21,607 nt of DNA from CAMEON01 sp045643785 (lineage in GTDB: Bacteria > Bacillota > Clostridia > Oscillospirales > CAG-272): NCBI GenBank assembly GCA_045643785.1, contig JAZRFR010000110.1, positions 1-21,607 on the forward strand, in the 5' to 3' direction. A program made the translations under genes and the position numbers. This document shows positions 15,535 to 21,572 of the stretch, one piece after another. Under the pieces are notes generated by a model that saw nothing but the letters and a program-made list of their open reading frames with translations, was not told the origin of the DNA and did no database searches. Each line of letters opens with the position of its first letter. The stretch's first letter is position 1.

Positions 15535-15609
15535 GGTGACCCATCGGAGACTCGAACCCCGGACCCCTTGATTAAAAGTCAAGTGCTCTACCGACTGAGC
15601 TAATGGGTC
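15534..15609 (-). tRNA. tRNA-Lys (anticodon UUU)
   Basis: This 76-nt gene reads on the minus strand. The acceptor stem GACCCAT/ATGGGTC has 7 pairs, the D-arm is GCTC/GAGC, and the anticodon loop CTTTTAA (anticodon TTT) sits on stem CTTGA/TCAAG. The T-arm has loop TTCGAGT. The discriminator is A and CCA is encoded. The promoter and terminator are adjacent, so it is transcribed alone. Confidence 0.97.
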
Positions 15610-15628
15610 GTGCGTCGGACACCCAAAG

Positions 15629-15657
15629 ATTATACCACAACCCGTTTCGTTTGTCAA
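15629..15657 (-). promoter_or_regulatory. Consensus promoter of tRNA-Lys
   Basis: On the minus strand a perfect TTGACA (15657-15652), a 17-bp spacer and a perfect TATAAT (15634-15629) preceded by TGG lie about 20 bp upstream of the tRNA 5' end. Confidence 0.92.
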
Positions 15658-15758
15658 TAGTTTTGCCAAATTTTATTTTTGCAAAAATAACACGAAATTG
15701 CCATGTGTAAAAATCGAAAATTTTGTTATACTTTTTTTAAGTTTTCTCGTCAAACCCC

Positions 15759-15787
15759 TTGAAAAAAATCGAAAAAATTGATATAAT
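15759..15787 (+). promoter_or_regulatory. Sigma-A promoter of the CofE-like/guaA operon
   Basis: TTGAAA (15759-15764), a 17-bp spacer and TATAAT (15782-15787) with the extended -10 TGA. The leader of about 95 nt contains a GCCGC-TCT-GCGGC hairpin but no recognisable purine riboswitch. Confidence 0.88.
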
Positions 15788-15888
15788 ATACTGTAACGTT
15801 CTTTTGGCCGCTCTGCGGCAGGGTGCGGTACGGTTTCCCCATCCGGGAGAGAATCCTTATGTAAATAATTTTTAGGAGATACAAATTT

Positions 15889-17091
15889 ATGGAACAGACA
15901 AGAAAAGTCGGTACCGTATCCCGGGGCATCCGTTGTCCCATCATCCGCGAGGGCGACGATCTGGCCGCCATCGTAACCGAAAGCGTGCTGGATGCCGCCA
16001 AGTCCGAGGGCTTTGAGCTCCGCGACCGCGACGTCATCTCCCTGACCGAGTCCATCGTGGCCCGCGCCCAGGGCAACTACTGCTCGGTTCAGAACATCGC
16101 TGACGACGTCCGCGCCAAGCTGGGCGGCGAGACCGTCGGTGTGATTTTCCCCATCCTTTCCCGTAACCGCTTCGCCATCTGCCTGCGCGGTATCGCCATG
16201 GGCTGCAAGAAGGTGGTGCTGATGCTGTCCTACCCCTCCGACGAGGTGGGTAACGAGCTGGTCGCTCTGGATCAGATCGACGCCGCCGGTGTCAACCCCT
16301 ACTCCGACGTCCTGTCTCTTGAGAAGTACCGTGAGCTGTTCGGCGAGAACAAGCACGAGTTCACCGGCGTGGACTACGTGGAATACTACGGCAACCTGGT
16401 CCGCGAGTGCGGCGCCGAGGTGGAGATTATCTTCGCCAACCAGGCCAAGACCATTCTGAACTACACCGACTGCGTCCTCAACTGCGACATCCACACCCGC
16501 GCCCGCACCAAGCGTATCCTGCTGGCGAACGGCGCCAAGGTAGTCTGCGGTCTGGACGAGATCATGAACGCTCCCGTGGACGGCAGCGGATGCAATGAAA
16601 AGTACGGTCTTCTGGGCTCCAACAAGTCCACCGAGGACAAGGTCAAGCTGTTCCCCCGCGAGTGCAAATCTCTGGTGCTGGATATCCAGGCTCGCGTTCT
16701 GGCCGCTACCGGCAAGCACGTGGAGGTCATGGTCTACGGCGATGGCGCCTTCAAGGATCCCAAGGGTAAGATCTGGGAGCTGGCTGACCCCGTGGTTTCC
16801 CCCGCCTTCACCGACGGCCTGATCGGTACCCCCAATGAGCTGAAGCTCAAGTATCTGGCCGATAACGACTACAAGGATCTCTCGGGCGAGGAGCTCCGCG
16901 AGGCTATTTCCAAGTCCATCCGCGAGAAGGAAGCACAGGGCTCTCTGGTGGGCAACATGGCCGCCCAGGGAACTACCCCCCGTCAGCTCACCGACCTCAT
17001 CGGCTCCCTCTGCGACCTGACCTCGGGCTCGGGCGACAAGGGTACCCCTGTGGTGCTGGTGCAGGGCTACTTTGACAACTACACCAACTGA
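15889..17091 (+). CDS. CofE-like (F420-0:gamma-glutamyl ligase family) protein
   Basis: This 400-aa protein resembles the CofE/FbiB ligase family, which joins L-glutamate to coenzyme F420-0 using GTP. The N-terminal CofE-type pattern is visible (RGIRCPIIREGDDLA, then RDRDVISLTESIVARAQGN), and the rest is a long, highly conserved extension (VDYVEYYGNLV, DIHTRARTKRILL, VDGSGCNEKYGLLGSNKST, MVYGDGAFKD, TSGSGDKGTPVVL). Related proteins occur in Firmicutes not known to make F420, so the real substrate is unknown. The ATG at 15889 follows TAGGAGA. It is the first gene of an operon with the GMP synthase ATP-PPase 21 bp downstream, so a GTP- or glutamate-linked role is possible but unproven. No signal peptide is seen. 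Family confidence is good; function is low. Confidence 0.75.
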   Translation: MEQTRKVGTVSRGIRCPIIREGDDLAAIVTESVLDAAKSEGFELRDRDVISLTESIVARAQGNYCSVQNIADDVRAKLGGETVGVIFPILSRNRFAICLRGIAMGCKKVVLMLSYPSDEVGNELVALDQIDAAGVNPYSDVLSLEKYRELFGENKHEFTGVDYVEYYGNLVRECGAEVEIIFANQAKTILNYTDCVLNCDIHTRARTKRILLANGAKVVCGLDEIMNAPVDGSGCNEKYGLLGSNKSTEDKVKLFPRECKSLVLDIQARVLAATGKHVEVMVYGDGAFKDPKGKIWELADPVVSPAFTDGLIGTPNELKLKYLADNDYKDLSGEELREAISKSIREKEAQGSLVGNMAAQGTTPRQLTDLIGSLCDLTSGSGDKGTPVVLVQGYFDNYTN

Positions 17092-17112
17092 TTATATAAG
17101 GAGGGCTTTCAC

Positions 17113-18123
17113 ATGATCGACTTTACCTCGAACGTACGCCCCGAGTCCATGGAGCGTATCACCAATTTTGATCTGGCCAACGCCTTTATCGACGAGGCCG
17201 TTGCCGCCGTCCGCGCGCAGGTAGGCGACAAGAAGGTGCTGCTGGCTCTGTCCGGCGGTGTGGATTCCTCGGTCGTGGCCGCTCTGCTCATCAAGGCTAT
17301 CGGCCGTCAGCTCACCTGTGTCCACGTCAACCACGGTCTCATGCGTAAGGGTGAGTCCGAGCAGGTGGTGGAGATCTTCGGCAAGGAGTTGGACTGCAAC
17401 CTGGTCTACGTGGACGCCACCGATCGCTTCCTGGATCTGCTGGCAGGCGTCAGCGAGCCCGAGCGTAAGCGCAAGATCATCGGCGCCGAGTTCATCAACG
17501 TGTTTGCCGACGAGGCCCGCAAGCTGGAGGGCGTGGAGTTCCTGGCGCAGGGAACCATCTACCCCGACATTCTGGAAAGCGTCAAGCAGGCCGAGGGCAA
17601 GAAGGCCGTCAAGTCTCACCACAACGTGGGCGGTTTGCCTGAGGATCTGAAATTCGCTCTTGTTGAGCCCATCAAGCTCCTGTTCAAGGACGAGGTGCGC
17701 GTGGTCGGCGAGGCTCTGGGTCTGCCCCACGCCATGGTCTACCGTCAGCCGTTCCCCGGCCCCGGTCTGGGCGTCCGTTGCCTGGGCGCCATCACCCGCG
17801 ACCGTCTCCACGCTCTGCGTGAGGCCGACGCCATCCTCCGCGAGGAGTTTGCCATCAACGGCCTGGCCGAGAAGGTTTGGCAGTACTTCATCGCCATTCC
17901 CGACATCAAGAGCGTCGGCGTGAAGGACGACAGCCGCTACGAGGGCTGGCCCGCCATCATCCGCGCCGTCAACACCAAGGACGCCATGACCGCCACCATC
18001 GAGGAGATCCCCTATCCCGTTCTCCATAAGATCACCGCTCGCATCACCGCCGAGGTCGAGGGCATCAACAGAGTTCTGTTCGATCTCACGCCCAAGCCTA
18101 CGGGTACCATTGAGTGGGAATAA
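17113..18123 (+). CDS. guaA: GMP synthase ATP-pyrophosphatase subunit (no glutaminase domain)
   Basis: This 336-aa protein corresponds to the C-terminal two thirds of bacterial GuaA, which aminates XMP to GMP via an adenylyl-XMP intermediate. The PP-loop SGGVDSS is at 47-53. Further conserved blocks are KSHHNVGGLP (167-176) and FPGPGLGVR (214-222), followed by the dimerisation domain ending in IEWE. The class I glutamine amidotransferase domain of about 200 residues that is fused in most bacteria is absent. A good AAGGAGGG Shine-Dalgarno precedes the ATG, so this is not a fragment cut by the window. It would need ammonia or a separate GATase subunit, as in the two-subunit archaeal enzymes. 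It shares an operon with the CofE-like gene. Confidence 0.93.
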   Translation: MIDFTSNVRPESMERITNFDLANAFIDEAVAAVRAQVGDKKVLLALSGGVDSSVVAALLIKAIGRQLTCVHVNHGLMRKGESEQVVEIFGKELDCNLVYVDATDRFLDLLAGVSEPERKRKIIGAEFINVFADEARKLEGVEFLAQGTIYPDILESVKQAEGKKAVKSHHNVGGLPEDLKFALVEPIKLLFKDEVRVVGEALGLPHAMVYRQPFPGPGLGVRCLGAITRDRLHALREADAILREEFAINGLAEKVWQYFIAIPDIKSVGVKDDSRYEGWPAIIRAVNTKDAMTATIEEIPYPVLHKITARITAEVEGINRVLFDLTPKPTGTIEWE

Positions 18124-18136
18124 CCAAGTTATCACA

Positions 18137-18164
18137 AAAACGGCAGGAGTCATCCTGCCGTTTT
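18137..18164 (+). terminator. Terminator of the guaA operon
   Basis: A 12-bp perfect stem (18137-18148/18153-18164) with a 4-nt loop GTCA, ending in TTTTCTC, lies 13 bp after the guaA stop. Its core ACGGCAGG is shared with the next terminator at 18623-18658. Confidence 0.92.
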
Positions 18165-18244
18165 CTCATAAAAAGGTGAATCCTGTCAATCTGCACAACT
18201 CCCACTCATAACGATTATGAAAAACCGCCAATGCTTTTGCATAA

Positions 18245-18301
18245 ATTCATGAATAATTCATTGAATAAACCATTGAAATGGTGTCAACTTTATGGTATAC
18301 T
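18245..18301 (+). promoter_or_regulatory. Promoter of the 78-aa gene, with upstream palindrome
   Basis: TTGAAA (18273-18278), a 17-bp spacer and TATACT (18296-18301) preceded by TGG. A perfect palindrome ATTCATGAAT (18245-18254) lies about 18 bp upstream of the -35, a possible operator or just AT-rich chance. Confidence 0.8.
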
Positions 18302-18378
18302 ATTACGGTCAAGAACCACGCCAAAATCTTGACTGCGAACATAGTTCGATCAAAATATATATAGAAGGAAACGAAAAC

Positions 18379-18615
18379 ATGAAGAAGATCATCTGCAAGG
18401 TCGAGTACGACACCGAGGCCTCTGCCCTGGTTGCCAAGCACACCGTCGGTGAGTTCGGCGATCCTACCGGCTATGAGGAGTCTCTCTACGTCACCGAAGG
18501 CGGCAAGTATTTCATCTACGTCAACGGCGGCGAGGAGTCCGTCCACGCTAAGGAGGACATCAAGCGCATCTCTGCCGCTAAGGTCGAGGAGTGGAAGGCT
18601 GAGCGCGGCCTGTAA
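18379..18615 (+). CDS. Small conserved-looking protein, 78 aa, unknown
   Basis: The protein begins MKKIICKVEYDTEASALVAK and continues with a compact mixed strand pattern (GYEESLYVTEGGKYFIYVNGG) and a C-terminal helix (KRISAAKVEEWKAERGL). I assign no function. The repeated YDTE, EESLYVTE and GKYFIYVNGG strands recall small beta-sheet proteins common in Clostridia and lactic bacteria as conserved hypotheticals. The ATG at 18379 is chosen because AGAAGGAA lies just upstream; an in-frame ATG at 18292 falls inside the promoter. A strong promoter and a perfect 16-bp terminator make it a monocistronic and probably well-expressed gene. It is soluble, with no signal peptide. Confidence 0.8.
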   Translation: MKKIICKVEYDTEASALVAKHTVGEFGDPTGYEESLYVTEGGKYFIYVNGGEESVHAKEDIKRISAAKVEEWKAERGL

Positions 18616-18622
18616 TCCGCGT

Positions 18623-18658
18623 AACAGAAACGGCAGGCGTCGGCCTGCCGTTTCTGTT
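18623..18658 (+). terminator. Terminator of the 78-aa protein gene
   Basis: A 16-bp perfect stem (18623-18638/18643-18658) with loop GTCG lies 7 bp after the stop; the T-tail is weak. The stem is near-identical in its central part to the guaA terminator. Confidence 0.85.
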
Positions 18659-18684
18659 CGTTCCGTACATTCAAATTTGGATTT

Positions 18685-18872
18685 GCGGGGAAGCGGGGAG
18701 AACGCCTGGAGGAAACTTCTTATAAGAAGTTTCCCCCAGACCCCCTTCAAGAACTTTCAAAAATGATTATTTATGAATGCTTTTTGAAAGTTTTTGAGAT
18801 TCCAAAGAACTTTTTTCTGCTCTGCTTGCAGAGCGAAGTTCATTTGGTGGGGTGCAGGGGTGAAACCCCTGC
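18685..18872. repeat. Hairpin-rich intergenic repeat, copy B
   Basis: A perfect 24-bp palindrome lies at 18711-18734. It is followed by a 17-bp stem with one wobble (18747-18763/18781-18797), a 7-bp hairpin of GCTCTGC type near 18820-18836 and an 8-bp stem 18854-18861/18865-18872. On the minus strand, AAAGTTCTTGAAG plus the AAACTTCTT/AAGAAGTTT hairpin repeats the content of 11828-11872. The spacer lies between convergent genes and has no ORF with a ribosome binding site. Confidence 0.7.
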
Positions 18873-18876
18873 CGAT

Positions 18877-18888
18877 AAACTCCAATTT
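18877..18888 (+). repeat. Intergenic AAAYTNNARTTT word, copy 4
   Basis: AAACTCCAATTT preceded by CCGAT and followed by ACGAA overlaps the stop codon of the S1-domain gene. An inverted copy of the same word lies upstream of that gene (19953-19964), so the gene is bracketed by the pair. Confidence 0.5.
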
Positions 18889-19864
18889 ACGAATTTCCGA
18901 ACAGGGTTTCTACTCGCTTCTTCGCCCCGGCGGGGGAGTAGACCCAGCGGTCGATATGCTCCACCTCGTCGCCCCGTATAAAATAATGTAGACGAGGGAG
19001 GGGAACGGGCTCGCCGCGGTGAGCGTCGATCAGCACCAGCTTGATCTTCATGCGCTCGGGGATGATGCTCTTGATGAACACCGCCGCGGTACGCCCCACG
19101 AGGGAATGGACCGCGTCACGGTCGCAGTCCCGCACCTCGGCCAGCCCCGCCAGATTGGGCGCCAGCTCCACGAAAACACCGTAGTCCCCCACGCTCCGCA
19201 CGATCCCCGCCACGGTCTGCCCCGGGGTGAACCGCGCCGCATTCTGTTCCCAGGTGCCCAGTAGCTCCCGCGTAGATACGAAAATGCGCCCCGTTTCGCG
19301 GTCAATGCTCCGCACCACAGCCCAGATCATCTGACCGTTGTACAGGCGATCCCGCGGGTGCGAGATGCGGGAAACCGAGATGGTGTCCACCGAGAGCAGG
19401 GAAGGAACCCCGCAGCCTACGTCCACGAAGGCGCCGAAATTTTCCAGATGGGTCACCTTGGCGCGGATGACGTCCCCCGGCACGAGGGTGTCCAGGTAGC
19501 GGGCGGCGCATTCCGCCTGAGCCAACCGACGGGAGAGGAACACCGTCGTACAGCCGTCTCCTTTCTGCTCCATGCCCGTGACCTTGCAAGCTACCGCCTT
19601 GCCCACCCGCGTGAGAATGGCGATGTCCTTGGCGGGCTCGCCGTCGCGGCTCCACACCGCTTCCGCGCGGGGGATGATCCCTTGTACCCCGGGGAGGGCA
19701 GGGAAGTCGACGTGGAGATTGAAGTCGCTGTCGCAGAGGAGCGCTGTTCCTTCAATGATGGCGCCCGTGTCCATCGCCCGCTCCAGTCCCGCGAGGGAGG
19801 CGGTGTATTCCCGATTCCGCAGAGTGGTCAGGAGCTGACCCTCGGGGAGATATGTATGTTCCAT
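18887..19864 (-). CDS. Protein with three S1 RNA-binding domains
   Basis: This 325-aa protein has three OB-fold S1-type repeats at about 35-112, 127-200 and 213-280. The second and third carry the typical FGAFVDVG and YGVFVEL strands. The first is divergent (GAIIEGTALLCDSDFNLHV). A basic C-terminal tail follows. Such proteins bind RNA and are often annotated as S1-like or RpsA-related in Clostridia; the protein is too short for a full six-domain ribosomal protein S1. I set the start at ATG 19864 because GAAAGGA lies about 10 nt upstream; the longer ORF to 20035 runs through the repeat word. The gene stands alone, convergent to the 78-aa gene. Confidence 0.82.
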   Translation of the reverse strand: MEHTYLPEGQLLTTLRNREYTASLAGLERAMDTGAIIEGTALLCDSDFNLHVDFPALPGVQGIIPRAEAVWSRDGEPAKDIAILTRVGKAVACKVTGMEQKGDGCTTVFLSRRLAQAECAARYLDTLVPGDVIRAKVTHLENFGAFVDVGCGVPSLLSVDTISVSRISHPRDRLYNGQMIWAVVRSIDRETGRIFVSTRELLGTWEQNAARFTPGQTVAGIVRSVGDYGVFVELAPNLAGLAEVRDCDRDAVHSLVGRTAAVFIKSIIPERMKIKLVLIDAHRGEPVPLPRLHYFIRGDEVEHIDRWVYSPAGAKKRVETLFGNS

Positions 19865-19952
19865 GGTTGCATCCGTCCTTTCTTTTGGGGTGATGTTCCC
19901 CTTGACTGCTTTCAGTATATGATGCTCGCACGGTGAATAGACCGAGAAAGGT

Positions 19953-19964
19953 AAATTGGAGTTT
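19953..19964 (-). repeat. Intergenic AAAYTNNARTTT word, copy 5 (inverted)
   Basis: On the minus strand this reads AAACTCCAATTT, preceded by GAT. It is identical in its core to the copy at 18877-18888 but in opposite orientation, on the other side of the S1-domain gene. Confidence 0.5.
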
Positions 19965-19985
19965 ATCGAACGGTTTCGTCTGGTC

Positions 19986-20064
19986 GTAGGGGAGGCTATC
20001 AGCCTCCCGCGAATCTCAAAAAATAAAGATAACAAAGACTTTTATGGGCAGCGGGCGCCCCTAC
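19986..20064. repeat. 79-bp element with GTAGGGG inverted termini
   Basis: The ends are GTAGGGG (19986-19992) and CCCCTAC (20058-20064). Inside are a perfect 8-bp hairpin (19990-19997/20001-20008, loop ATC), an AT-rich middle, and the palindrome GGGCGCCC (20053-20060). No coding potential is seen. It resembles a small palindromic MITE/REP unit. A degenerate copy of the AAAYTNNARTTT word follows at 20087-20098. Confidence 0.6.
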
Positions 20065-20190
20065 AATCATTTTAAAACTCCCCGATAAACCCAAATTCGA
20101 ACCTTTCGCCCCTCGACGCCCTCTTTGTAACATTTGCACAAATTCCCACTTCTTTCCGCTCTCGAAAATGTGACGGCGGGAAAGTACGCA

Positions 20191-20270
20191 AGAGGAAAAC
20201 GTGCGAAAACGCGAGAAAACGAGAGATTGTCATATTCTAAATTAAAAAAATCAAAAAAAGTTTTAAAAAG
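20191..20270 (+). promoter_or_regulatory. Phased A-tracts and AT-rich UP-like region upstream of rplM
   Basis: GAAAAC occurs at 20195, 20205 and 20215, exactly one helical turn apart. An A/T-rich stretch (20236-20270) then runs directly up to the -35 box. Phased A-tracts bend DNA and such AT-rich segments can act as UP elements; the effect here is inferred. Confidence 0.4.
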
Positions 20271-20273
20271 TAC

Positions 20274-20302
20274 TTGACAAGCACAAAAAAGTATGTTATA
20301 AT
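20274..20302 (+). promoter_or_regulatory. Consensus promoter of rplM-rpsI
   Basis: Perfect TTGACA (20274-20279), a 17-bp spacer and perfect TATAAT (20297-20302) with the TGT extended -10. This is the strongest promoter in the window, as expected for a ribosomal protein operon. Confidence 0.95.
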
Positions 20303-20325
20303 ATGCGCCGTGAGTAAAAAACGAC

Positions 20326-20362
20326 CTATGTCCATTTGCCGAAAAAGGTTGATGGAGCATAG
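20326..20362 (+). promoter_or_regulatory. Structured leader of rplM
   Basis: In the leader of about 80 nt a stem forms between 20326-20335 and 20352-20362 (10 bp with one bulged G), with a GAAAAA-containing loop flanked by CC/GG. L13 leaders are known autoregulatory RNAs in Firmicutes. I could not match this one to that family by eye. Confidence 0.4.
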
Positions 20363-20388
20363 AAGATTCTAAAAGGAGAAAAGAAACA

Positions 20389-20817
20389 ATGTCTACTTTC
20401 ATGCAGAAGAATGAGACCGTTGTGCGCAAGTGGTACGTCGTTGACGCCGCTGATAAGCCCATCGGTAGAACTGCCGTTGCCGTTGCAGACCTGCTGCGCG
20501 GTAAGAACGACCCCACCTTCACCCCCCACGCCGACTGCGGTAACTTCGTTATCGTTGTCAACGCCGAGAAGGCTGTCCTGACTGGCCGCAAGATGGAGCA
20601 GAAGTACTACTACCATCACTCCGGCTACGTTGGCGGTATGAAGGCTGTCCAGGCCAAGACCATGATGGCCACCAAGCCCGAGCGCGCTATGGAGCTCGCT
20701 ATCAAGGGCATGCTGCCCCACAACCACCTCGGCCGCAAGGCTTTCACCCGTCTGAAGGTCTATGCAGGCGCCGCTCACAAGCACGAGGCTCAGAAGCCCG
20801 AGGCTTACGAGCTGTAA
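20389..20817 (+). CDS. rplM: 50S ribosomal protein L13
   Basis: This 142-aa L13 is an early-assembly protein of the large ribosomal subunit. Family hallmarks are present: RKWYVVDAADKPIGRTAV near the N-terminus, VVNAEKAVLTGRKMEQKYYYHHSGY in the middle (written here as the known L13 block), and GMLPHNHLGRKAFTRLKVYAG near the C-terminus. The length is standard. AAAAGGAG precedes the ATG at 20389. It is the first gene of the universal rplM-rpsI operon, 19 bp ahead of rpsI. Confidence 0.98.
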   Translation: MSTFMQKNETVVRKWYVVDAADKPIGRTAVAVADLLRGKNDPTFTPHADCGNFVIVVNAEKAVLTGRKMEQKYYYHHSGYVGGMKAVQAKTMMATKPERAMELAIKGMLPHNHLGRKAFTRLKVYAGAAHKHEAQKPEAYEL

Positions 20818-20836
20818 TCATTAGAAAGGAAGGTCA

Positions 20837-21244
20837 ATGAATATGTATACCAGTGCAAAGCCCTACTTCTACGGCACCGGCCGCAGAAAGAAGTCCGTCG
20901 CTCGCGTCCGCATCTATCCCGGCTCCGGCGAGATCACCATCAACGGCCGTTCCATCGATGATTACTTCGGTCTCGAGACCCTGAAGCTCATCGTCAACCA
21001 GCCCTTCGGTGTCACCGGCACCCAGGGTAAGTTCGACATCGTCGCCAACGTTGCAGGCGGCGGTATCTCCGGCCAGGCCGGCGCTATCCGTCACGGTGTT
21101 GCCCGCGCTCTGCTGACCGCTGATGCGAACTACCGTCCCGCTCTGAAGGCCGCCGGCTTCCTGACCCGCGACCCTCGTATGAAGGAGAGAAAGAAGTACG
21201 GTCTCAAGGCCGCTCGTCGCGCTCCTCAGTTCTCCAAGAGATAA
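20837..21244 (+). CDS. rpsI: 30S ribosomal protein S9
   Basis: This 135-aa S9 belongs to the small subunit head, and its C-terminal tail reaches the P-site tRNA. The signature GTGRRKKSVARVRI near the N-terminus, GGGISGQAGAIRHGVARAL in the middle and the invariant basic end QFSKR (usually SKR) are intact. Two ATGs are possible (20837 and 20843). With AAAGGA at 20825-20830, the first has a spacing of 6 nt and the second 12 nt, so the first is preferred. The terminator lies 24 bp beyond the stop. Confidence 0.98.
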   Translation: MNMYTSAKPYFYGTGRRKKSVARVRIYPGSGEITINGRSIDDYFGLETLKLIVNQPFGVTGTQGKFDIVANVAGGGISGQAGAIRHGVARALLTADANYRPALKAAGFLTRDPRMKERKKYGLKAARRAPQFSKR

Positions 21245-21267
21245 GTTCTTATTTCTACGAGCTATAT

Positions 21268-21299
21268 ACAAAAAGCTCTGCTACGGCAGGGCTTTTTGT
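21268..21299 (+). terminator. Terminator of rplM-rpsI
   Basis: A 14-bp stem (21268-21281/21286-21299) with one T-G wobble and a 4-nt loop ends in TTTTTGTTTTG. The integrase remnant begins only 5 bp later. Confidence 0.92.
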
Positions 21300-21304
21300 T
21301 TTGC

Positions 21305-21439
21305 AACGGATTTGACGTTAAGGCAATTTCCGAGCACCTCGGTCATTGCAATACTGAAATCACCTCTAATATCTACGTTCACATCTTCAAAGAATACAAA
21401 GCCAAGATGGCTGAATCTATCGAGCACGATTTGCTTTAA
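21305..21439 (+). pseudogene. C-terminal remnant of a tyrosine recombinase/integrase
   Basis: An open frame with no start codon encodes NGFDVKAISEHLGHCNTEIT and continues SNIYVHIFKEYKAKMAESIE, ending HDLL and TAA (44 residues). This is the end of a phage/ICE-type tyrosine recombinase: LGH carries the second active-site His and NIYVH carries the catalytic Tyr. The N-terminal 85-90% (including the Arg and HxxR motifs) is missing and the upstream sequence is the rpsI terminator, so the gene was truncated by deletion. A terminator-like stem follows. The 3' end of rpsI is a known integration site of ICEs in streptococci, which fits the location. Confidence 0.88.
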
Positions 21440-21446
21440 TCAAAAA

Positions 21447-21490
21447 GGGCGGTTCAATTTGTAAAAAATTGAGCCGTCCTATTTACTTTT
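21447..21490 (+). terminator. Terminator after the integrase remnant
   Basis: A 13-bp stem (21447-21459/21467-21479) with two wobble pairs is followed by TATTTACTTTTT. It is probably the original terminator of the lost integrase gene. Confidence 0.8.
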
Positions 21491-21510
21491 TGCCGTTTTT
21501 ATGGTATAAT
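21482..21510 (+). promoter_or_regulatory. Promoter of the partial gene at the right edge
   Basis: TTTACT (21482-21487), a 17-bp spacer and perfect TATAAT (21505-21510) with the TGG extension. A copy of the intergenic word (21524-21535) lies in the leader. Confidence 0.75.
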
Positions 21511-21523
21511 CTAACTAATCGAT

Positions 21524-21535
21524 AAACTTGAATTT
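21524..21535 (+). repeat. Intergenic AAAYTNNARTTT word, copy 7
   Basis: AAACTTGAATTT, preceded by CGAT and followed by GACGAA, lies between the promoter and the start codon of the last gene. Confidence 0.5.
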
Positions 21536-21572
21536 GACGAACAGTAGAATAATAAATATGGAGGAAACACAA

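Noticed and set aside
15788..15888. Purine riboswitch in the leader of the guaA operon
   Set aside because: The conserved purine-aptamer junction and loop sequences are not present; only a simple GCCGC hairpin is seen.
15673..16719. Minus-strand ORF opposite the CofE-like gene
   Set aside because: Shadow of the plus-strand gene; its tail runs through the operon promoter.
19865..20035. 57-residue N-terminal extension of the S1-domain protein
   Set aside because: It runs through the intergenic repeat word and lacks a ribosome binding site; the ATG at 19864 has one.
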